A stretch of 64,000 nucleotides of DNA from Anopheles merus (lineage: Eukaryota > Arthropoda > Insecta > Diptera > Culicidae), in contig NC_054083.1 in assembly GCF_017562075.2 (NCBI RefSeq), forward strand, positions 37,741,255 through 37,805,254, in the 5' to 3' direction. The notes beneath the pieces were generated by a model. That model did no database searches. It had not been told where the DNA came from and saw only the letters and a list, made by a program, of their open reading frames with translations. Of this stretch, positions 38,705-48,000 are shown one piece after another (position 1 is the first letter of the stretch; each line of letters starts with the position of its first letter). The translations under genes and the position numbers were made by a program.

Positions 38705-38801
38705 TAAAAGTGTTAGCAAAAGAACATCGAATTACATTTCTTTGCTAGAATTTTGCTCTGACATTAATCCGTTTTGCTATCTAGTGTAGTGCATTCTTGA
38801 A

Positions 38802-38807
38802 AATAAA
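38802..38807 (+). promoter_or_regulatory. Poly(A) signal of the ionotropic receptor
   Basis: AATAAA lies 98 nt after the stop codon and is followed by T/GT-rich DNA (TCCATTTGTTTGATG). It gives a short 3' UTR. Confidence 0.65.
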
Positions 38808-39320
38808 TAATTTCCTCCATTTGTTTGATGTTCACAATCAGACTAATTAAAGAAACTCTTTTGAATAAATTTAAGCGTAAATTTATTCGTTGAAATCAAA
38901 ATTCACACAAAATCAACGGAAAACACGTAACAAACGACAAATTCAAATATGCGAAGCCGTAGCTTTCGAGCTGTTTACCGGCTTGTCAAAATCATATGAT
39001 CTAAAGCTTTCGAGCAGTCAGCATGAGCTTATCGAGCAGTGCACACTGGAAAATGAGATTTGAAAAAAGATTTAAAAAAACTATGATTATTTATCCTTAA
39101 ATTGTGTATATATGTCACCAGATTCTTTTTGTGCACCTTTTCTTCGTTCTTTTCATTTGCCTTTATTAATGTGGAGAAAAGATTCCGAACGGTTAAATCT
39201 TTTGATTTGAGTGATATGATTATTTTTGTCCATTTTCGACCTGTCTTCCGTGCCCAGTGTGCACCGAAGCAAACCCCAACGAGGCAGTGTAAACGCGTTC
39301 TCCAACGGTCGTTAATGTCG
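38808..39320. other. Intergenic DNA between the receptor and the transposon block
   Basis: No gene seen. A 122-codon open frame from 39102 runs on into the hAT end and is not credible. This stretch plus 43800-44640 is what the spinster upstream region would look like without the insertion. Confidence 0.6.
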
Positions 39321-39328
39321 CTTCGATC
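39321..39328. repeat. Left 8-bp target-site duplication of the hAT-like composite
   Basis: CTTCGATC, identical to 43792-43799 on the other side. Confidence 0.88.
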
Positions 39329-39831
39329 CAGAGTGACCAGAAATACCGATTTATCTGTATTCCTACCGATTTTTTATATGCCTACCGATTCACAGATGAC
39401 CGCCCTAAAACTACCGATTTTCCATTTATCCTACCGAAAATCACAGATATTTGATTTTTCATTCGTTTAAGCTTAATCTGTGGCGCTTGGAATGCTGTTT
39501 CAAGGATTTCTAACCTCATTTGTTACTTATCGCGCTGATGCACGTTTGTTTGCCTGGCACTTTTTATCTGTTAAAATTTAATGTTCATAATAAGTAGAAA
39601 ATTTCAGTTGAATGGATTCCGAGAATTGCTCGTCAAAGAAAATCATTTAATTTTGAATTTGCATTTCGCTGTCGGCGGTTAAAGCTTACCCGACAGACAA
39701 CGAGAATGAAATTTCCAGGCGAGGGGTAGGTAGAAACACACGGTGGGGGTCCGGCCCATGATCGGATCCGAAGTCCGTTGTTTTGGGCTGAAAATTAAAA
39801 ATGGCGGATGGAGCGCTATAACAGAGAGAAT

Positions 39832-39842
39832 GCGCTCTCTTG
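39832..39842. repeat. 11-bp target-site duplication of the SINE (left)
   Basis: GCGCTCTCTTG, repeated exactly at 40638-40648. Confidence 0.88.
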
Positions 39843-40637
39843 TTCCTTCTTCTTCTTTTTGGCACAACAGCCGCTGCCGGTCAAGGCCCCAAGTGCCACA
39901 AATCCACTAAACGACCACTAAACGGCTTCTAAACGACTCAAGTTCTCTACCTAAACGGAATATAGAAAGACTTCGTTTAGCAGACGCCAAACGACTCATG
40001 CATTCTAAAAATAGCAAAAAAGCTGGTGGCGCTATCTGTTGGTGGGATACCCCAACCAGTTGAGCTTCATCGCTTGGAGGAGAGCTTTCTCATTTCCTCT
40101 GTACTGTTGTATGGTTTCGCATTGAAGTTATGCATCGCTAGAACTAGAACGGCGATACGATTGTTTAAATACTAAACTCCAACGGAAACCACCAGCACTG
40201 AAGCAAGTGAGATTTGAGCAATGGTCATTGGTGTTGATACCCACGTATCTAACCACACGACCATTTATATAGATTTTTGCTCAGAAAGTTAGAAGGCTAT
40301 ATAGGTCATAATAAAATGCAACTTGTCGAAACACATTGCAAGAAAAGGATAGCAATATGATGATGAGTTGTAATACGCCATCTATTGATCAAACCAATGA
40401 AGCTGTGGAGCTTTCATTTTTTTTCTATGGATATTCAATTTTCCAGTCGTTTAAGCTTAATCTGTGGCGCTTGGGGCCTGCCTGTACCCACTAGTGAAGT
40501 GGGCTTGGCTTTCAGTGACTTATTGCTACCATAGCAGGATAGTCAGTCCTACCTATGGGGGGTCGGTCTATTTGGGGCTTGAGCCCATGATGGGCATGTT
40601 ATTAAGTCGTTCGAGTTGCCACTGTACCACCAGACCG
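39843..40637 (-). mobile_element. tRNA-derived SINE (SINE200-like), split by a MITE
   Basis: On the minus strand the SINE starts near 40637. It shows a pol III A box (TGGTACAGTGG, 40619-40629) and a B-box-like GGGCTCAAGCCC (about 40575-40586). It runs to 40475, is interrupted, and resumes at 39889, ending in an A/GAAGAA tail at 39848-39861. An exact 11-bp duplication flanks it. Removing the interruption leaves about 200 bp. The sequence agrees with what I remember of the Anopheles SINE200 family; this is from memory, not a database search. Confidence 0.82.
39890..40474 (+). mobile_element. 0.59-kb MITE inserted in the SINE, copy 1
   Basis: The ends are CCAAGTGCCAC on the left and its near complement GTGGCGCTTGG on the right. 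The SINE tetramer GGCC appears at both junctions (39886-39889, 40475-40478), a probable 4-bp target duplication. There is no meaningful reading frame. A second copy in opposite orientation lies at 42853-43441, and detached right-end fragments (GTTTAAGCTTAATCTGTGG) lie near 39467 and 41608. Confidence 0.8.
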
Positions 40638-41083
40638 GCGCTCTCTTGCATGCCTTTAAAACACACGAGACGCTCTCACTGAAAAGAACGCTCGCTCGCG
40701 CTGTTTCATGGTATTTTCCTTATACCCCTTCCTTTCCGTTTCTTTCGGCATGCGCTGCGCTGCATTGGTACCCCACTTGATTCCAGCGAGTTGCGCTGCG
40801 CTGGACTGAAACCCCCTCCCGCTCGTTTCTTTCTTAGCGCGCTGTGCGCTTCCCTTTACACGGACCTGGTGCACCCGAATCAAAAGAAAAACTTTAACAC
40901 ATCAAACTTGGTTTATAAATATTTTATCACTTTTATTGCAAATTAAACGCACATTTTAATTCATAGCTTCACACAATCTTACTTCAAACCTCACACATTA
41001 TTTATAAAAGACGCACACTTTTTCATTCTCTATGCTAGTAGGGTAAAAAGAAATTGATCGTTAAAATAATGGATTAAATTTAA

Positions 41084-41397
41084 ATGGTTGCGTTCTCAAT
41101 GCTGCTCCTGCCGAAATCTGCAAATATGATCTGGCCACACTGGTCCGCAGGGCAAGGCGAGCTTTTTGGCGGCCACCGTCGCAAAACCGTCGCAAAACGT
41201 CAAAACCGACGTCGCATGTACTGCAAAGCGACGTCGCCAGCGAGCGAAACTCGCAACGATTTCGAGGCGCTGGCGACGGTCGTTTTTGACGTTTTGCGAC
41301 GGTTATTGACCTTTCGAGTGAGCTTTTGCCCTGCGGACCAGTGTGGCCAGATTATATTGGCAGATTTCGGCAGGAGCAGCATTGAGAACGCAACCAT
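41084..41397. mobile_element. 314-bp TTAA-flanked palindromic MITE
   Basis: TTAA lies directly outside both ends (41080-41083, 41398-41401). Terminal inverted repeats of about 70 bp begin ATGGTTGCGTTCTCAATGC. TTAA target duplication suggests a piggyBac-type MITE (inference). The inverted repeats contain TCTGGCCACACTG, the same sequence as the right end of the surrounding hAT-like element. An open frame across the palindrome is a by-product of the repeats. Confidence 0.75.
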
Positions 41398-41997
41398 TTA
41401 ACCAAAGTGAGTGTATATATCTGGTGGGCTTATGGCGTTCTTTCTCACCAGTACATCAACACACAATTTGACGGTTTGCTCCATAACAAAATCTAGTATG
41501 CCTTGAAGTTTAAACAAAATCTCGCAGAAATTGTATGTGGTTTTGCTCAGGCGTAGCACGAAGAAAGAAGCCAAAAAAACCTACGCGAGATTCAATTTTG
41601 CAGTAGTTTAAGCTTAATCTGTGGTGCTTGGGAACAACACAGTTCCCTAGCAAAATCTGATATATAGGAAACGATTATTGAATCCGTTCAGTCAGCGAGC
41701 AAGGAGAAGTGTACCAAGCGAACCAAATATGAATTTATACTGAAAGTGAGGAATATATCAGAGTGCCAGTGCATATGTCCTTTGCTCCTGTTCAACAGAC
41801 CATCGAAATATCTCAAATATAGTGTAAAATTATGAAAATTTTGGATAAAGTTAGTAGTGAGTCCATAGAAAAATCATCAAAGCATCCAGTTTGTTATGGA
41901 TATAACTGCCAAACCAGGGTCTCTTCCTATTTTTATTATTACACGTCAAATTGCACTGGATAAGCCCACCTGACATATCAACTCATTTTGCATTTAA

Positions 41998-42397
41998 CCT
42001 TTGTTTCTATGACCAAAAATACACCCCCATCTTTATGATCACCTACCCGGGTAGGTCATACATTTTGTATGAGAAATTGCTCTATTGCGTGGTAAATTGA
42101 TCAAATCTTCTGTTTTAGTTATTGAAATAACTTCAAATTTTCAGGAAAGCTTGAAGTCAGGTGTATCTTGGGGACCGCCTGTATATGAAAAATAATTAGG
42201 AAAATTCCTATTTTTTTATAATGGAAAGAACAAAGTTTTATGCAGCTTCTCTGAAAATTTAAAGTTATTTCAATAACTAAAACAGAAGATATGATCAATT
42301 TACCATCCAGAAATGCGAACTCCCATATAAAATGTATGACCTTCCCGGGTAGGTGGTCATAAAGATGTCGGTGTATTTTTGGTCATAGAAAAGAAGG
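41998..42397. mobile_element. 400-bp TTAA-flanked MITE with long inverted repeats
   Basis: TTAA at 41994-41997 and 42398-42401. The inverted ends pair CCTTTGTTTCTATGACCAAA with its imperfect complement. Shared inner sequence includes TACCCGGGTAGG and ATAACTTCAAATTTTC, giving imperfect repeats of roughly 150 bp. It is a different family from the MITE at 41084, with which it shares only the TTAA preference. Confidence 0.75.
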
Positions 42398-42401
42398 TTA
42401 A

Positions 42402-42652
42402 ATGGTTGCGTTATCAATGCTGCTCCTGCCGAAATCTGCCAATATAATCTGGCCACACTGGTCCGCAGGGCAAAAGCTCACTCGAAAGGTCAATAACCGT
42501 CGCAAAACGTCAAAAACGACCGTCGCCAGCGCCTCGAAATCGTTGCGAGTTTCGCTCGCTGGCGACGTCGCTTTGCAGTACATGCGACGTCGCTTTTGAC
42601 GTTTTGCGACGGTTTTGCGACGGTGGCCGCCAAAAAGCTCGCCTTGCCCTGT
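42402..42652. mobile_element. Truncated inverted copy of the 41084 MITE
   Basis: Starting at the TTAA that ends the neighbouring MITE, about 250 bp are almost identical to the reverse complement of 41084-41397. Similarity stops at GCCCTG near 42650. There the sequence changes to AAAGTGACCAGAAATATCG, which resembles the left end of the surrounding hAT-like element. The copy has lost one terminal repeat. Confidence 0.75.
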
Positions 42653-42852
42653 GGGCAAAGTGACCAGAAATATCGTTGTATATATATATATATTTAGGGT
42701 TTGAAGGAAAAAATCTCAATTTTTTAATCATTGAACTATAAAACTCAGCCAAACAATCAAATCAATCTTAATAATCCAGCGAAAATCTAATGACAGCACG
42801 TACGATTAAATCGTATCCAATGGAGCACTGCTGCGGCCCTAAGCGGTCACGT

Positions 42853-43441
42853 CCCAAGCGCCACAGATTAAGCTTAAACGACTGGAAAATTGAATATCCA
42901 TAGAAAAAAAATGAAAGCTCCACAGCTTCATTGGTTTGATCAATAGATGGCGTATTACAACTCATCATTATATTGCTATCCTTTTCTTGCAATGTGTTTC
43001 GACAAGTTGCATTTTATTATGACCTATATAGCCTTCTAACTTTCTGAGCAAAAATCTATTTGAATGGTCGTGTGGTTAGATACGTGGGTATCAACACCAA
43101 TGACCATTGCTCAAATCTCACTTGCTTCAGTGCTGGTGATTTCCGTTGGAGTTTAGTATTTAAACAATCGTATCGCCGTTCTAGTTCTAGCGATGCATAA
43201 CTTCAATGCGAAACCATACAACAGTACAGAGGAAATGAGAAAGCTCTCCTCCAAGCGATGAAGCTCAACTGGTTGGGGTATCCCACCAACAGAGAGCGCC
43301 ACCAGCTTTTTTGCTATTTTTAGAATGAATGAGTCGTTTGCCGTCTGCTAAACGAAGTCTTTCTATATTCCGTTTAGGTAGAGAACTTGAGTCGTTTAGA
43401 AGCCGTTTAGTGGTCGTTTAGTGGATTTGTGGCACTTGGGG
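42853..43441 (-). mobile_element. 0.59-kb MITE, copy 2 (inverted relative to copy 1)
   Basis: It corresponds over its length to the reverse complement of the 39888-40476 copy, with the same 589-bp span and few differences. No matching flanking duplication is visible at its ends, unlike copy 1. Rearrangement or older insertion is possible. Confidence 0.8.
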
Positions 43442-43791
43442 TGGAGCCCCAAGAAAAAGAACTTGTCACCACTGAGAAAAAAATGTGCATCTTAGTCCTT
43501 CTTTGGCTTAGAATTCCCAGTACAATGTTCACATCGACACTTCAGAAAGACCTTCATTTGTGTAACCGCTGAACCAAATCTAATCCATATCCCAGATAAA
43601 GGATGCATATTCTCGTGAGATGGAACTTTGATTTTGCGCATTAGTACCCAACCCCCCCCCCCTCCCGCTTAACACTTCTTTCGCTTTTACTTTTTTTAAC
43701 TCAGTTAAGTTTCGAGTTTTAACCTACCGAAAACTACCGATAAAATTTTGATGCGCCTACCGAAAACTGCCAAAATAATCTGGCCACACTG

Positions 43792-43799
43792 CTTCGATC
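43792..43799. repeat. Right 8-bp target-site duplication of the hAT-like composite
   Basis: CTTCGATC, identical to 39321-39328. Confidence 0.88.
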
Positions 43800-44640
43800 A
43801 ACCGGCCTGTCTCTGACCCCGGTTAGGCGAGACTAGACCAAAATTATCTCTCGTGGCAAGAGGACGTGTACCGCACGCTCCGATAGAAAATCTCATTCTG
43901 CCACCGAGCCGGATCATTCCGGAGTGCAAACAAGAAGCAGAAACACCAACCGGACGCGAAAGTTAAAGCATCCGCAGGAGTATCATCACACGCCGTGAAG
44001 ATAACAGAAGTTCGCCATTATTGTGAAACACACACAACGCCGCCTATCAATTGTGTAATGCACGATCCAAGTGTGCGGCGAGCGACATAGATCGGCCTGA
44101 TTTTTCGCAAAGTGATTCTGCGTGTGCATGTGTGTGTCTGTGCGTGTTTACATCTCTGTATGTAAGTTGGGTAAAAATAACCTTTACAAGTGTCGAGGAT
44201 CTGTGCAAGATTCCGGTGTTGTGTGCTAGTCAGTAGCAAGGTGAAAGTGGAAAAGAATTTCCCCATCTTTCCGGCTGCCCGCATCGTCGCACCCCGCGGT
44301 GTGTGCAAGACCGTTTTGTGATAGCTCGCGTGTGTAGTTGTGTGTTGTTTACATTGTGACGCGTTGCCACGGAAGAAAGTGCCGACGCGGTATCGCGTGG
44401 CCGCAGCGTAACAATATCGTACGATACCGTTGACACACGTCTGCCACATAATCACTTTCCTCTCGCAAGCGCGCCCGCCGCCGCCACCGCCACACACGTG
44501 GGCAAAAAAGAGAGCCACAGTGTGAAAGCGAACAAGGAAAAGGCACCGATCCGAGTAGCCGCCATCGTAAAGCAACAGTAGCGCTAGCAGGGTTAGGCGG
44601 GGTAGAGAAACCGAGGGTAGGTGAGGCGCTCCACGTTCGA
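43800..44640 (+). other. Upstream region and probable 5' UTR of spinster
   Basis: GC rises from about 44040 to the start codon, with CGCCGC runs, which fits a promoter and 5' UTR. A CACGTG E-box lies at 44495-44500. Many short frames on both strands here are not credible as genes. The transcription start cannot be fixed from the sequence. Confidence 0.5.
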
Positions 44641-45046
44641 ATGCCTTCGAGTCAAGGGTACAGCAAAGTTGCGTCGGAACCTCCGATCGATCCCGTGGAC
44701 AGCAGCGCTGCGGACAGTAGCAGTATGCCTGCCGGTGGTGGGAACGTTGGTGCGGCAACCGCCATCATGGGCAAAGCACCGGCCAGCGGTGGCATTCAGT
44801 CCAATCCGGCGGGGAAAATCCCGGCCACCAACTCACAGCAGCGCCTGATGCCGACGGACTCCGACTCGGTAACGTCCTCGATGGACGAGGGCGAGCTGCG
44901 CGTCGCGCGGGGGAACCCGCACGACGAGGACACGGACACAGTCACGACGACGACGACCAGCTCGATCGGGGCGAACGCCTGGTTCACGGTAGGCGTCCTG
45001 TGCTTCGTCAACCTCATCAACTATATGGACCGGTTCACGATTGCGG
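44641..45046 (+). CDS. spin: spin exon 1: N-terminal tail and most of helix 1
   Basis: Starts MPSSQGYSKVASEPP and ends RFTIA plus one base (G) of a Gly codon; the donor is GTAAGT at 45047. It is GC-rich throughout. A frame running past the donor to 45177 loses the family pattern immediately after RFTIAG. Confidence 0.95.
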
Positions 45047-48000
45047 GTAAGTGCGCTCCCTTCCTGCAAGTGCAGTGTCGTACGTTTCGTTCCTATTTGC
45101 ATGTCTCATCAATGCTGGCCTACCTACTCCCCACCCCGTTGTATGTTTATGGCGGTGCTGCTGCGCCTTTTCGGTGACTCACCGCCGTACCGGAAAGATG
45201 CGCCACAGCAGCAACAGGTTGCCATGAAGAAGAAAGAGGACAAATTGGAGTGGGGGAGAGGCGTGCACGTTATACGCATTACAATGGTGTGGCCACGTTG
45301 CGGAATGCAACCCCGAGGCGTATTTTAATTTACTCACGGTAGAACGTTCGGGGGCTGTCGGGTTTTCGGCTGGAAAGGCTTTTTACTTCGTAGCCGCGGG
45401 GCCACTGCCTTGATGTACTGCGCTGGTGTGGGAATGGTTGCGTGCATAAATGAATGCCAAATTTGTGAATATATTCCATGTACAGCTGGTTAAAAACCAC
45501 GAAATTTCACACTAAAACAAGAGGAAGGTTAACATATAAAGTAGCTCTATACGGTTAATTAATGTTATATGACCTTAAGACACGTTTTGTGATGGTTTTC
45601 TAAAAACATTCATCGAGTACAGCCGCCCTCCAAAGAAACAATTGGTTGGAAATACTCATTCCTCTCAAAATCTTATCTTCAACTCCGTGCTATCGGCTGT
45701 ATTGTCTTTTGAAACCGTACATCTCACGTACACGTAGTTGTTCCTTCACACCAAATCGATTATCAAACATTGCAAGCAAAGCGATAAGACAGCTTCGACA
45801 GTCACGCTAAATTTACAACACTCTCCCAACGTTCTGTCTCTTGAATGATCACATTCCCCCTTGCTTCAGTTTTATCTCTTCGCCGGTACACAGATACAGT
45901 TTGCGTTATGTACAGCCTTTAAATTATACCCTCCCAGAAGCCTTTTTAAAACCTTCTCTAAAGCTATATCTCAACGTAATGCCGGGACGTCCCATCGTTA
46001 ATTCTATCGCTGCATCGCACCGAGCACACAGATGGGCGCTCCGTTGCACACACGCTAACACGTGGTTCTGCGTGGTTCAGTGAGCTCTTCACTCTTTCCC
46101 TTTTGTTATAAATGCAAAAGAAAAGCCACATGTAATGAATTTGAAGGTTTCCCATCCCCCCGATTTCGTGTGTAATTTATTATGCTTCCTTGCCCCCGCG
46201 TGTTGATCCTCTCTGCGTGTCATAAGTCTTTTTTTTTTGCTGTTCTGTAGGGAGATGGTTTTTGCTTCTTCTCCCGCTGCCGCCAAAATCCCTTCCCACT
46301 GTCAGATTAAAAATCTTTCACTGTAAAGGGCCCCGTGTGGTTCGGCTCCTTGCAGCAGGAAATACGGAACAAAATGAAACACATCCCAGTAGAGGGTAAA
46401 AAGAGGAAATCGTGCTAAACAAATAATGCGCCCGATTATGGTGTTATAATAAATGCATTTATCTACCCTCGCTGCTGGACAGCCGCCGGAGCGGACCGTT
46501 TTGTTGAGATCAAAATTCGTTATCGAACGATTTGTATTTGCAGGGGTTGTGTATCTTTCCATCAGGGAACTACTCCCCCTTCGCACACTACCGTGTACCG
46601 GGCTGTCGCTCGGGTTATCGTTCCAAATCATAAACCAAATTTTGCGCCGTTCATGTACGGTGTGTGTGTTTTTTTGTTGTTTTTTTTTTTTTGGTTTTGG
46701 CCAATGTTTTGTACCAAATGTAATAAATTGATGCACCCTCAGAGCGGGATGAGACAAATATGCTCCTGCACGCACGGGCTGTAACGAATTGCAGCGGTAA
46801 TGACTTGCCGCATGATGACGGTACTTTTGTTTGTTTACGCTTCCCTCCGTTCAGCCCTATTCGAAGGTGCCGTTTATCTTGTGGTATCAAACATTATTAA
46901 ATGTTGCAGCACACTCATTGGTGGGCGCAGCTGGTAGATCGGTCGATGGATGTGAAGATCCCATTTGTCAGTCATAATTTGACCCGTAGTGCGTCCCAAC
47001 GAGAGGGGACAGGTCGTCCCGTTTGATTGTGGCTGATTGAGCATTACGCTTGCTGTTAACGCCGTCTCTCCTCAAGCGCACTTTTGTGGTGAAACTCGGG
47101 ATAAGATCGACACTGTGAAAAGGGGAAGATTGCTGGGCGCTGTTAAGATTTCCCCGTAGTGTTCTTCGTACTGTGGCTGAATAGTTTTGTTCGTTTGGTT
47201 GGTTGGTTGAGGAATTTACGCACTACAGACACTTGGAAGCTTTCAATAATCATTGGGTGTCATTTCTTGACTTACGGTAACCTTGGGTTGATCTTCAACT
47301 GTGAAAACTCTAGAGCAAGAAAGAACAACATTGTTTATTTAAAACCTTTAAAGTGAATATTTTTTATGATTTGGTATCAATCTATTTTAGTTACAATTGT
47401 TGTATTGTTTTTAATATTCGTATAAAAAGATTACAGAAAAATTCAACTGTGGAAAATGCTCTTCTGTTTCTGTTATACATTTTTTTTCAAATTGTGCATC
47501 CAATCTTTTCTTATAGGATTGTTTGTTCACGGCTTCTCGTTCGCGGCATGTTTGCCCGGTTAGCACTTCAACTGGTTCTAATTGGATTCACTTTCCCTTC
47601 TGAAGTGATGCACCCTTGAGCTTGTTTTACTTTCTCCAGTGAAAAGAGAGCCTCAGCCAGCCCAGCCGCAAACTAATTAGTACAGCTTGAAGGAGAAATG
47701 TTTCAAAGGGCCAAACTGATACTGTACCTTTTCAACAGATAGAACCGTCAAGCACTTGTGGAACTAGAACAGTAGCTCTTATTCAGCTAGCTAGTTTATA
47801 GTGAGCAGAGTTTAATAAAAGAGTAAAAATAATGTCAACATTTTCTTTCATTTCCAAAAGTGGTGGAACCGACGACCTCTTGCTTCCTTTTCCGTTGTAC
47901 CTCCCAATCGTCGTGACTCATCTGCGCAAAAAGATTACGCGTACAAAGCGCGTGAGAATTGTGGCCGGGAATTTTGCGACCGTGTGTGGGAGGGAGTTTG

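Larger units (their letters stand above)
39329..43791. mobile_element. Non-autonomous hAT-like composite element (4.46 kb) with nested insertions
   Basis: The ends are imperfect inverted repeats, CAGAGTGACCAGA on the left and CAGTGTGGCCAGA on the right (read inward), 11 of 13 matching. They are flanked by the identical 8-bp duplication CTTCGATC. An 8-bp duplication and a CAGNG start are hallmarks of the hAT superfamily. Subterminal CTACCGA motifs recur four times at the left (39363-39437) and three times at the right (43724-43763), like transposase-binding repeats. No transposase frame is present. The interior is filled by a SINE, a MITE in two inverted copies and TTAA-flanked MITEs, listed separately. 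Which interior DNA belongs to the original element is unclear. Confidence 0.85.

Noticed and set aside
41084..41401. 105-codon frame and its mirror copies at 41200-41397, 42398-42658 and 42402-42599
   Set aside because: They read across the palindromic MITE. The same MLLLPKSAN peptide appears at both ends and on both strands because of the inverted repeats.
46302..46775. 157-codon minus-strand frame in spin intron 1
   Set aside because: Composition includes a KKKKQQK run from a T-rich tract; no domain or splice context.
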